From Pisaster brevispinus (Eukaryota > Echinodermata > Asteroidea > Forcipulatida > Asteriidae), in contig JAMKCF010000011.1 of the NCBI GenBank assembly GCA_023634235.1, positions 7,359,218-7,423,217 on the forward strand: a stretch of DNA of 64,000 nt. Direction: 5' to 3'. The notes below the pieces were generated by a model that searched no databases, was not told the DNA's origin, and saw only the letters and a list, made by a program, of their open reading frames with translations. Within the stretch, counting starts at the first letter, position 1, and every line of letters begins with the position of its first letter. The translations under genes and the position numbers were made by a program. Shown here piece after piece: positions 21,362 through 31,697 of the stretch.

Positions 21362-23548
21362 TTATACTGGATTTTTGCAGACATGCCCGCATCCGTTGGA
21401 ACAACATAACTTGTTACCCTCGCAATTATCATCGCTTGAACAAAAATCAGTACAAAGTCCTCCCATACCTTCCTCTACGTCTGGACATTTCTGCCCATTT
21501 GCTCCTAAACCAAAAACAAATAGGCTATGTGAACTTGATTTCACGATCTAACACCGTACATGTACAAAAGTGCCGCTCGATGTGCCAAATAATAATATAC
21601 GCACTCAGCGGGCTCGTAATACGTCACGCCATATACAAAATCCACTCTTGAAGATATTATACAGGATTGGTAGAGCCGACAAAATAGTCGCGGACGATGT
21701 TCATGTTTTGTGTGAGCAACAATTTGCATGAAATAGCAAACCTGTGACCACTTTTGACATTTGGACTGTGTGAGTCAGGAGAAAAATAGTGTAAACACAC
21801 CTTAACATGCTTGCTTTGGTTGTACCAACCAAATCTGCTGTTGCGTTTTTAGGTTTTCAGATGCATTTTTTTTTCAGAGAGGGAGATATTTCACCGAAAA
21901 ATGGTTCAAGTATGAACTTTGTGATCAGGGAGCTTTCAAACTAAAATTAGACAATGATGTTTTGTATCCCTATACCAATGCTGTACAGCACCTTTAAAAG
22001 TGTGCTCGATTACGTGCGCCACCAACCAACCAATGGTCAATACAAGGATTGTGAAATAGAACTCGCCCGCTTATATAAATGTGGATTACCCTGTCACGAT
22101 AGCATGGTCCATTTCCGAAATAGCGGCTACTGCTGTGTCTGTGGCTTAGCTCCTGCTGTTGCCCTTGGTAATACAGCAGAAGCCACATAGCTGTAGCCGC
22201 AAATTCAGACACGTCCCATAATATCACCAATATTGTGTTCCTATTTATTTAGGCAGTGGCTACTGGAGTCCGGTTCATATCTTCACAGCTATAGGCCTAT
22301 ATGTTTATGTTCGATACCAAAGGTCTGTAATTTAAGACCGTAGTTTCCAACGCCAACTCTTGGCTGGTGCTGATACAAATTCGTCTCGAGAAAATACTAT
22401 AAAGGCCTTATTGATAGAAACCAAAAAAAATGTCTTCATAATTTTGCAGACATCTCTTGGAAGATTTTAGTTGTCCCAGTTTCAATGCCTTGGTAATCAA
22501 AAGAAATACAAACTTCAGAATGTATTGAAATGTTGCAAAGTATGGGACCAACACCGACTCCCCTTAGTTTGCAAAATGTTGTCAGAGTGTGGGTTAACAA
22601 GGTGTCTCAAGAGCTTTTATATTATTGCTAAAAATAACCCTCGTGTTGTAAAAAGGATTAGAAGTATAAAAAAAACCACCAAAACATAAAAACAAAAACT
22701 AAAACTATCACCTTTAAATGTAGGGTCATAGATTGGTTTTTGACATCGCAATGGAGAAATATTGGCACAATTATAAAGAAAGATACAAACCATTCACGTT
22801 TAGCGAGGTGACTGCGTTTACCACCCGCGCGCATGTCTAACCGCAACATTCGCAAACGGTACACCAACCCTCAGAAATCCGAGAAACGATTCAAGCATGA
22901 ATCGTTTCTGAGAGTCAATTTCTGGGGGGCGAAAAATTATCCAAACCATATCATTCGAGAGTATCCTTTTGCAGCTGCAGTGCTTCTCACCAAGTAAGTG
23001 TTGATGGGCATTAATTTTTTGAGTTTTTAACCAACCTACGACCCTACTTTTAAACGCTGTTGTTAACTTTTCAGATCGTGTGCCCGTTAAAACAGCCTGT
23101 TACGATTCTTGCAAACTTTAAAAAAAAAATCATCAATGTTCTTTAATCCCTCTAGAAAGAAAAAATATGAATTTAAAGCAACCCTGGAAATCAGCGCAGT
23201 GTAGGTTATGGCTGTCGCAAAAAGCGACAGATGTCATGCACGGATCGATGCCAGAACCGCTGCCATACTCCTTGGCAAGGGGGAAACGCAACACTTTGCA
23301 CAGCATAATACAAATTTACGGCGAAACTTTCAACAAGAGAGACGTTTTGTATTAGAAGCACGTTGTAGGAAATTGTATAGCTGTGTGTAGAATCGGAAAG
23401 GAGACTTTTTCAAAAAGAGTTCGGCTCTCTGATGTAGAGAATTAAAACATAACAGGAAACAAACATGGAACAAACCTTGCAAGTTGGTAGTTGCGATGAG
23501 CAGAGCTCCGGCCAGCATCAAGAAAACCAATGAAACTGTTCGTGCCAT
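21362..23548 (-). CDS. Secreted single-WAP-domain protein (71 residues)
   Basis: Two coding exons on the minus strand: 23548-23476 (73 nt, phase 1) and 21504-21362 (143 nt); the sum is 216 nt, giving 71 residues plus stop. Exon 1 is a signal peptide, MARTVSLVFLMLAGALLIAT. Exon 2, after a TTTTGGTTTAG acceptor, is one complete WAP domain (QKCPDVEEGMGGLCTDFC, CEGNKLCCSNGCGHVC) with all eight family cysteines. WAP proteins of this size (elafin/SLPI type) are secreted serine-protease inhibitors or antimicrobials; which applies cannot be read from sequence. The frame closes with TAA exactly where the mirror gene has a CCA codon before its GTATGA donor, so the ancestral splice site now follows the stop. 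A 3' non-coding exon from 20622 downward is likely. Intron 1 carries two MITEs. The start is the ATG beginning the hydrophobic leader. Confidence 0.85.
22110..22216. mobile_element. GGCTACGG-type foldback MITE, copy in a WAP-gene intron
   Basis: Ends near CCATTTCCGAAATAGCGGCT and AGCTGTAGCCGCAAATTCAG then ACACG, matching the family ends at 12732-12884. Internal arms GGCTACTGCTGTG and CACATAGCTGTAGCC. It lies in the intron of the minus-strand WAP gene. Confidence 0.65.
22714..23053. mobile_element. TTAA-flanked MITE, copy 1
   Basis: TTAA at 22714-22717 and 23050-23053 bracket ends that read ATGTAGGGTCATAGATTGGT and, on the opposite strand, AAGTAGGGTCGTAGGTTGGT. The interior shares CACGTTTAGCGAGGTGAC, AATCGTTTCTGAGA and GTGCTTCTCA with copies in the tandem WAP genes. 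TTAA duplication suggests piggyBac-like mobilisation, although the ends do not start with CCC. It lies in the intron of the minus-strand WAP gene. Confidence 0.7.
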
Positions 23549-23634
23549 TTTGACTTTACTTCGCAAGCGATTCTCTTTGCTGAATACGGATGAAATCGTT
23601 TTTTGGAATGAAATTGCGACCAAAGGTCGGTGAC

Positions 23635-23641
23635 TTTTATA
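23635..23641 (-). promoter_or_regulatory. TATA box of the minus-strand WAP gene
   Basis: TATAAAA on the minus strand, 87 bp before the ATG, inside ACTGCCTATAAAAGTC, which is shared with the mirror gene's promoter. Confidence 0.7.
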
Positions 23642-23788
23642 GGCAGTTTGTAACCGGCCTCTCTCGATAAAAAGAAACCCGATGAAGAGTAGTATCAGAA
23701 CAGCGGTGTTTAATTACGTGATATTTTGGATAATTTTATTTTTTTACAACAACCATTTAAAAATTATTGTCTGTCATTCCTTTAAAAA

Positions 23789-25133
23789 GGGACACACCGG
23801 CTTCGTTGGGCTATTTGGGCTACAAAATAGGCTAACATATGACTTCAAATGTCTTCCAGGAATGGAGAAGGACGGTTCCTAAAATAAACCATCAAATTTT
23901 GCCGTTTTCGAGCTTTTTTCAAAAAACGAAGGTCACGTGATTTATCTGAACCAAAAAGTGGTTCGGATAAAGCACGTGATCTTCGGAGTTAGTTTTACTT
24001 CCAGCCGTATAAAAGTAAATTACTGAACCAAATTTAAATCTGTTTTTTAAAAATTATTCATGAGTATTTGACAAAAAAGACTATGTATTCAGATTATTGA
24101 TACAATTTGTAAATAATGATGAAAAATGAACGTAAGATTCGCATTCAGAGAGTCCGTGCAACCGAAGTGTGTTTTACGGCGCACCAGCGCGGGAGCTAGC
24201 GGAACGTAAACCTTGGGGCATATCCCGTACAGCCGGTGCCGTGTCTCGTGGGGCCAGAGAGACAAGCCCCGGGGCAAGCTTGCCGGTCTAGCCGTGAGCT
24301 TGGGAGCTTGTCGGAGGGGTAGGGAGCCAGACCAACAATTACGGTTTTTTTAAGGAGGGTTTTAGTCTGATACCCCTAACTGTTGCAACGTGTTGCCTGC
24401 GATACACACGCGGGACGACGACGGGGAATATTTATCCCATACAGCTGGTCTACTTCTATGATAGCTGCACAATGTCAACCCCCCCCCCCCCCAATTGCTG
24501 CTTTTGCTGCTTTGTCTTTTGGATTTATCGTGGGGTTTTTTACTTTTTACTTTTTCGTTGGACCACCTTCTGGGTGTTTTTCCTTGCAATTTTTTTTGTA
24601 CCGATCCTTGGATGTCGAAGAAACGTTCTCCATTGCAAGTACACAGTAGTACGTCGTTATACACACAATACAGGTTGGGTGCGTTTTCGCGGTCGTAACC
24701 AATAACTGTTTCAATGGCAAGTTCAACCGAAACAGTTATTGGTTACGACCGCGATCGGACTTCGGCTAGGACTGACCATAGAGCAAGGAACCTTGCTTTA
24801 TGGACTGACGTCCGTTCATGTCTGTTTTTTTATTTACACGTGAATTTGTGCTAGATGGATATGAAGTCTGGATCCTCATGCCTCGCCGTTGTTATATTTG
24901 ATACATAAACAGAGCACCAGTCTACTTACAACATTCCGCAACATTGTCACGTAAACTTGACAGTTGCAACGGCTGGAAAAGCGTATAAGCTGACCTTTGA
25001 TCGCGTTTTGTTTTTTTAACATTTTTCGTTAATTACATGATATTTTGATGATTTTTTTTACAACAACCATTTAAAAATTGTTGTCTGTCATTCCAAATCA
25101 CTATATTAGGTAAACAGTAAGCCGGTGTGTCCC
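23789..25133. mobile_element. Element or nested elements with GGGACACACCGGCTT ends
   Basis: The left end GGGACACACCGGCTT is answered by AAGCCGGTGTGTCCC on the right. A 75-bp direct repeat (phrases ACAACAACCATTTAAAAATT and TTGTCTGTCATTCC) lies just outside the left end (about 23713-23780) and again inside the right end (about 25027-25095), so more than one insertion or a local duplication is involved. Near the left end CGAAGGTCACGTGATTTATC folds against AAGCACGTGATCTTCGG. No transposase frame. Confidence 0.6.
24688..24753. repeat. Perfect 25-bp hairpin
   Basis: CGCGGTCGTAACCAATAACT continuing GTTTC is repeated in inverted orientation (GAAACAGTTATTGGTTACGA continuing CCGCG) after a 16-base loop. 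It sits within the larger element. Confidence 0.9.
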
Positions 25134-26473
25134 TTTAATTGATAATAAATAGTGTATTTTGTTTATTGGAAAAGCTTGTTTTCCCTTCTGAAATCGAAGA
25201 AGTGTATGCTGGTATCGAGTGGCGCCATGCCAATAATTCTTTTGAGCAAAACAATAAAATATTGTCATCGATCTTTCTGTAACATCTGTTGCTTTGCCGC
25301 TATCGTCGTCATCGATACTGTTATTTATCTATTGGGTTGTTTTCTCTTCGCTGATAGTGTTTGCGAGATATCAGTGCACTTGTATTTGTTCACGCAGTGG
25401 CGTTATCTTTAGGCCTACGGGGCACTCTAACAACTTCCGGGTCAGAACTGACCCGGACTCTGAGCCTGGCTGACCTGGATTCTGTGAAGAAATGAGTCAA
25501 ACTGACGCAGAATCCGGCATAGTCTCGCCAATGGAGAGGGTTTTCAGTCCCTAATCATGATTGCTTGGATTTATTTAACCTGGAGATTTTAATCCACACC
25601 CTTGTTTCTTAATAGTTTAGTGGGGGTTGAACCACGGACCACCAAGGTAAAAGGGCAAGGAAAGATACCTGGGACCCGGAATTCAGGTCACATTTTAGAG
25701 AGCATGTGTTCAGTGAAGAATATGTACTTTCATAATGTACGCTTATTGCAGTTTGTTTTATTCGTTTGAGAAAAAAAAAAAACATTCATTGACAACGCGC
25801 GGCATCGTCCACATGTAACATTATATTTATTTACTCTTTATCCAGAGTGTTTCTGTTTTACAAACGACAAACGAATTAGGTCCACTTATCGGTATCTTTC
25901 CTGCCCTTGCACCTTGTAGGGACTGAACACCTTAGGGCGAGACTATGCCAAGAGGACCTAGACGTGGACCTTATTCACTTGATGGTTGTAAAACAACAGC
26001 CCTTCGGATAACGAAATGCATGTCACACCTGAACAATGCAGTTCGTTGCTGTTTTAGCTCAAACGAATAAAATCAATAGCGACAAGCGTACATTACTGAA
26101 CTAAGGTTGACGTGCTAAGCAACACCGACACAACCATTTTTCCCTTAAAGCACTCATATCTTGCAAACACTATATCAAAAGAAAACAAGATGAATAAAAG
26201 TATCAATGACGGCGATAGTGACAAAGCAACAGATGTTACAGAAGGATCGATGACAAATAGTTTTTTTGATTTCAAATGAATTATTGGTATAGAGGCCACT
26301 CGATACCACCAAACAATTCTTCAATAAAAACAAAACCTAAACAAACCCCGAACCCAAAACAAACCCAGTTTTCCCAATAAACAAAATATAGTTTTATCGA
26401 TCAAATGCACAAATGTTCTGATACAACACTTAATCGGGTTTCGTTTTATCGAGCGAGCCGGTTAGAAACTGCC

Positions 26474-26480
26474 TATAAAA
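26474..26480 (+). promoter_or_regulatory. TATA box of the five-WAP gene
   Basis: TATAAAA in AACTGCCTATAAAAGTCC, 77-83 bp before the ATG and matching the mirror promoter. With the minus-strand gene it makes a divergent pair of related promoters about 2.8 kb apart. Confidence 0.7.
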
Positions 26481-26556
26481 GTCCCCGACAGTTGGTCACA
26501 ATTTCATTTCCCGGAACGAATTCATCCGCATTTCTGAGAGTCGAAGTGAAGTCAAA

Positions 26557-29500
26557 ATGGCACAAGCAGTTTCATCGGTTTTCTTGGTGCTGGCTGGAGC
26601 TCTGCTCATCGCAACTACCAACTTGCAAGGTTTGTTCCACTTTCTTAAAATGTTTGAAGTCTCTTGAGAGAGCCGAGTCTCTTTTCCGATTCTACACACA
26701 ACTATTTCCTACAACGTGCGTCTATACACAAAACTTCTCTCATGTTGAAAGTTTCGCTATAATGTGGATTATGCTGTGCAAAGTGTTGTGTTTCCCCCTT
26801 GCCCCAAGAAGCCGTGTCTGCATCAGTGGCTACGGCTCAGGCTATGGCTTGATTAAGACGAGTGGTCATTCTTTAACCAGCTGCTTGACTGAATTGTTTT
26901 TTAATGGGAATGCTATTTAAACTTATTTATAAAGTGTTGGTATATCATTTAAATGTAACTTCTGAATTTTTCGTTACTATCGATCCAAAAATTAGGCTTC
27001 AAACCTAAGCCGTCGACGAAACCCATTATTGGGGGAGGGGGTGATGAAACCAACACAGCACTTATTTCCAGGGTTGCTTTAGATTCTTGAGTTAACAACA
27101 ACACTAAACGGTAACAATGCGTTGATCTGCTTTCTTTCTTTCCATTTGCCAATCACGCCCGAACTTGTGCGACCATTACGTTTAATGATAACATGGACGT
27201 CAGTTGGGCAAAATTTACAATATTGTTCACAAGCAACCGGAAACGGAGGTCAAGTTTTCTTCGTTGGTTATGTTAAAATGCATTTTACTTTCATATATTT
27301 CGTGGCAAAATCTTACTTTCCCAACAACTGGATGTAGGTGCAAAGTATATGAAGAAACAAAATCGATACATAAAATCCAATATGGATGAAACCAATTAAA
27401 CTTTATACTGACAGTTCGAATACGCGCGAGACTTGCACCAGGGCCAAATTTCATTGGCTGTCAAGCAGAAAGTTCTGCTTGGCAATTTTTTTTACTTAGC
27501 AAGAAATGAGCGGGGTACCAGTGGCAACAATGTTAACTTTCTGGGATTTGGGCTGGTGACCTGTTTCTGCTAAGCAAGATTTGTGTGTGCTTAGCAAGTC
27601 TATGTCCTTACAGGCTTTATGAAATTTGGCCCAGTCAAGAGGACCGTTTGTGATGTGGCCCTTTGGACCCATTTGCCTTGAACTTTCTTGAATGATATAG
27701 ACTGTTGTTACAGTCTGTGAGCGTATTAAGCTTCTCATCTTCATTGTAGGTATTGCCACGAAAACTCTGACAGTTTTTGAGCGCCTGTAATTAGTTAATG
27801 TTAAAGTGCCACCACTGCCTTCCTTGCATTATTATGTAGGAGTGAGTGGGGGAAAGCCTGGGGTCTGTCCCGCTTCGTCCGGCGCATGGGGAGCAGCTGC
27901 CTGCGTAAAAGCATGCTCAAGTGACGATAGTTGCACAGGGACCAAGAAATGTTGTACCAACTCATGTGGTGGGCGACACTGCGTTGAAGCTGTAGCTGAA
28001 GGTATGTTGATCAGAAGCTCGTATATAAAAGGGCACTGTATATCGGGACCCTCAAAACACAGGATATTTACTCTCACAATCATAATTGACAACTGGAGAA
28101 GGAGAGAGTGGACAACCTCCCCACCCCCCCAAAAAACAAAAAAAAACAACAACCCCAAAACCCCACAAACGCACATATAAAGACCAGCTTGAACGAAAAC
28201 GGCAACAAATGCTCTTCGCTAAAACTCATTTAAAATGTTTTCAAGCAATAAGGAAATTGAGTTTACATAAGAGTAAGATTTTAGTTGTGAAAAAATGTCG
28301 ATGATGATATCATGCTATCGTGACAGACATTTTACTCTTATAAAGAGTGTCGATGATGATATCATGCTATCGTGACAGACATTCCAATTGTATAAGTGTG
28401 TCGATGATCAAGTCATGCCATCGTGACAGACAATCCACTCTTATAAGGTGTGCGCGTTTCACGCCCGTTATTTGACCATCGGTTGGTTGACGGAACCGCA
28501 TACTTTAAGTGTAAATTTTGGTGCATGGTATAATAGCGGGGATTTTGAAATAACTTATTTTGTTAATTTTTGTTTTGGTTTAAAAGTGGTTAACCCAGGA
28601 ACGTGTCCTCAGTTAGAGGCCGGTATGGGAGGAATCTGTGTTGATGAGTGTGCCACAGATGGTGAATGCAGCGACAACAAGAAATGCTGCTCCAACGGAT
28701 GCGGGAAAACCTGCCAGGCTCCAGTACCAGGTATGAAATGCACTAACAAGACAGACAATCAACTCTCACGAAGTGTGCCGATGATAATATCATCCTATCG
28801 TTACAGACACTCCACTTGTAAAAGTGTGTCGATGATGATGTCATCCTATCGTGACAAACAATCCACTATTGTAAGGTGTGCGCGTTTCACGCCCGTTATT
28901 TGACCTACGGTTGGTTGATGGAGCATGGAAACGCATACTTTAAGTGTAAATTTTGGAGCATGGTATAATAGCGGGGATTTTGAAATAACTTATTTTTTAA
29001 ATTTTTGTTTTGGTTTAAAAGTGGTTAACCCAGGAACGTGTCCTCAGTTAGAGGCCGGTACGGGAGGGCTAGGAATCTGTCTTCATGAGTGTGCCACAGA
29101 TGGTGAATGCAGCGACAAAAAGAAATGCTGCTCCAACGGATGCGGGAAAACCTGCCAGACTCCAGTACCAGGTATGAAATGCACTAACAAGACAGACAAT
29201 CAACTCTCACGAAGTGTGCCGATGATAATATCATCCTATCGTTACAGACACTCCACTTGTAAAAGTGTGTCGATGATGATGTCATCCTATCTTGACAGAC
29301 AATCCACTATTGTAAGGTGTGCGCGTTTCACGCCCGTTATTTGACCTACGGTTGGTTGATGGAGCATGGAAACGCATACTTTAAGTGTAAATTTTGGAGC
29401 ATGGTGTAATAGCGGGGATTTTGAAATAACTTATTTTTTAAATTTTTGTTTTGGTTTAAAAGTGGTTAACCCAGGAACGTGTCCTCAGTTAGAGGCCGGT

Positions 29501-30563
29501 ACGGGAGGGCTAGGAATCTGTCTTCATGAGTGTGCCACAGATGGTGAATGCAGCGACAAAAAGAAATGCTGCTCCAACGGATGCGGGAAAACCTGCCAGG
29601 CTCCAGTACCAGGTATGACATGCACTAAGACAGACAATCCACTCTCACGAAATGTGCCGATGGAAATATCATGCTATCGTGACAGACAATCCGCTCTCAC
29701 GAAGTGTGCCGTTGATGATATCATGCTATCGTGACAGGCAATCCACTCTTATAAAGTGTGTCGGTGACAATATCTTGCTACCAAGACAAACAATCCTTTT
29801 GTATAAGTGTGTCGATGGTGATGTCATCCTATCGTTACAGACACTCCACTTGTAAAAGTGTGTCGATGATGATGTCATCCTATCGTGACAGACAATCCGC
29901 TCTTATAAGGTGTGCGCGTTTCACGCCCGTTATTTGACCTACGGTTGGTTGATGGGGCATGGAACCGAATACTTTAAGTGTAAATTTTGGAGCATGGTAT
30001 AATAGCGGGGATTTTGAAATAACTTATTTTGTTAATTTTTGTTTTGGTTTAAAAGTGGTTAACCCAGGAACGTGTCCTCAGTTAGAGGCCGGTATGGGAG
30101 GAACCTGTGTTCATGAGTGTGCCACAGATGGTGAATGCAGCGACAACAAGAAATGCTGCTCCAACGGATGCGGGAAAACCTGCCAGGCTCCAGTAGCAGG
30201 TATGAAATGCATTTACACGACAGACAATCGGCAACAGCCACCCTGTAGATATGTGACTACATCATTGATCTCGTAGGGTTAAAGGTGGACGCGTTAAACT
30301 TTTTGGGGTCATAATTTTGACACACCTTGTGTCTGACTGCAAATTCTGAGTCTGACAGATGAAAATTAATGTAATTTGAACAGAATTTATACTGGTTTTA
30401 ATTTAAAATCACCCCGTGAAAAAGCCACTGTCACCACAGCATCCCAAAGTAATGCCTACATTTCTGAATTCAGCAGGAGAAATGTTTTCCCCAATGTGAA
30501 TTTTTATATGTTAATCTAAAAAATAAAAATAAATTACCATTCCTTCAATTCACAGATCAGTGA
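26557..30563 (+). CDS. Secreted protein with five WAP domains (276 residues)
   Basis: Coding exons: 26557-26629 (signal peptide MAQAVSSVFLVLAGALLIAT), 27840-28001 (WAP 1), 28587-28730 (WAP 2), 29022-29171 (WAP 3), 29463-29612 (WAP 4), 30056-30199 (WAP 5), 30556-30563 (last two codons and stop). The total is 831 nt, 276 residues. All introns are phase 1. WAP 1 is divergent (CSSDDSCTGTKKCCTNSC); WAPs 2-5 are near-identical (CPQLEAG, ECATDGECSD, KKCCSNGCGKTC). Each has the eight family cysteines. WAPs 3 and 4 carry two extra residues (GTGGLGIC against GMGGIC). The final exon is supported by the mirror splice site at 20622. Likely a tandem-headed protease inhibitor or antimicrobial, secreted by the classical route. 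Exon number could be misassembled or variable between animals because the units are so similar. Confidence 0.82.
27441..27632. mobile_element. GGGCCC/AATTTCATAGAGC MITE, copy in intron 1 of the five-WAP gene
   Basis: Begins GGGCCAAATTTCATTGGCTG and ends TTATGAAATTTGGCCC. The interior has CTGCTTGGCAA against CTGCTAAGCAAG and the family phrase GAGCGGGGTACCAGTGGC. Confidence 0.8.
28296..29950. repeat. Exon-containing tandem duplication with intronic 50-bp minisatellite
   Basis: The unit carrying a WAP exon is repeated at 28587, 29022, 29463 and 30056 (spacings 435, 441 and 593). Each unit also contains the phrases CGCGTTTCACGCCCGTTATT and AATAGCGGGGATTTTGAAAT. Between exons a minisatellite of about 50 bp (TGTCGATGATGATATCATGC, TATCGTGACAGACA, TCCACTCTTATAA) occurs in two to six diverged copies; the longest run (about 29640-29915) explains the longer last spacing. 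Confidence 0.9.
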
Positions 30564-30902
30564 ACACCGTATCTGGGACATCGCCAGCGACCAACACGGA
30601 GCAGTCAGGAGGCATCTTATAAAAAGACGATACGTAAACTAAGTAGCAACGCAACGCTGTGCTCGTAATACGGTCTAAACCTTGACGTCACACGTTTACG
30701 ATGATGCATGTTACCATCTTCTACAGTGTTCCTGTTGGCCTGCTCGTATGAAATAATATATTCTTCCTTCCTGTGTTTCAATAACTGACGAACATAAACG
30801 GTTCGCATAATTTATTTTCCACCTTCCCCAGTCAATTTTTTAAGAGCCCAATGGGGGCGAGCCACCTTGCCCCTGTTGCACAAGACACACACATGTTTAC
30901 CT

Positions 30903-31095
30903 GGGCCCAATTTCATAGAGCTGCTTAAGCAGAAAATAATGCTTAACAATTTCCTGCTAAGCAGAAATGAGCAGGATACCAGTCATAAATTGTACACGTG
31001 ACATGGTAGTTTGGCTGGTAACCTTATTCTGGTAAGCAAAATTTTAATGTGCCTAGCAAATTTTTGTGCTTAAGCAGCTCTATGAAATTGGGCCC
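30903..31095. mobile_element. GGGCCC/AATTTCATAGAGC MITE, best copy
   Basis: Ends GGGCCCAATTTCATAGAGCT and AGCTCTATGAAATTGGGCCC are a near-perfect inverted repeat that continues with GCTTAAGCAGAAA and mirrored TTTTTGTGCTTAAGC. The interior has GAGCAGGATACCAGTCA and GGCTGGTAACC. Non-coding, about 193 bp. Confidence 0.85.
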
Positions 31096-31505
31096 TGGTC
31101 GCATACTATTTGCGTCTGATTGTGGCACAAGAATAAACGTCAGTGAACAAACAAGAATTTGTATCAGAATGATTTATTTTGTTAGTCAAGTTTATTTATG
31201 AACGCAACACCACAGCGGCTTGAACGTAGCAGATGATCATCTTCAAATTCGAGAACCTCTTTCAAAAAACATGTGGTCCACTGCAGTTAAAAACCTCCAG
31301 CGAGGGAGCTGTTTGATTGCAGCGCCCCCGTGGTGCGTTGTCAGTAGATGCTGACAAGCTTTTTCTTTGGGTTGAGAGGGTTTGTTTGACACTTTCCCGA
31401 CTTAAAAAAAGGTGTGTTGTTTACATGTTCAAGTTAATTTAAGCTTATTTGTTTAAGCTCACTTAGGTTTTAATGTTTTTAAAAAGTGTATGTGCAGGGT
31501 GACCT

Positions 31506-31697
31506 GGGCCCACATTCATAGAGCTGGTTAAACACAGAAATAGCTAAGCAAAACAAAATTATGCATCCCAGAATAAGATTACTATAGCCAAACTAACATG
31601 TCACATAATTTGTATGTACAATTAGTGAGTGGTATTTTGTTCACTTTTGCTCAACAGAAAACTGTTAAGCAATATTTTCTGCTTATTAGCAGCCCTG
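31506..31697. mobile_element. GGGCCC/AATTTCATAGAGC MITE, decayed copy
   Basis: Begins GGGCCCACATTCATAGAGCT and keeps CTAAGCA and the closing TTTTCTGCTTATTAGCAG, but the right end has lost most of the inverted repeat. Confidence 0.6.

Larger units (their letters stand above)
19580..25770 (-). repeat. Left arm of a giant imperfect palindrome carrying a WAP gene
   Basis: Read on the minus strand, this arm matches the plus strand of 25870-31300 in the same order. Anchors: 19580-19770 against about 31125-31300 (GTGGTCCACTGCAGTT, CCACAGCGGCTTG); about 20340-20400 against about 30770-30815; the 3' splice site at 20622 against 30556; the signal-peptide exon 23476-23548 against 26557-26629; the TATA region 23635-23700 against 26400-26480; about 25205-25385 against about 26110-26310; about 25515-25680 against 25880-25965; about 25730-25770 against 26055-26095. 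Insertions interrupt the match (MITEs at 22110-22216 and 22718-23049, an element at 23789-25133). Confidence 0.85.
25870..31300 (+). repeat. Right arm of the giant imperfect palindrome
   Basis: Mirror of the left arm, with the five-WAP gene in place of the one-WAP gene. It differs by the tandem expansion of WAP exons (28.45-30.2 kb) and MITEs at 27441-27632 and 30903-31095. Small order changes near the centre (25.5-26.1 kb) show later rearrangement. Confidence 0.85.
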
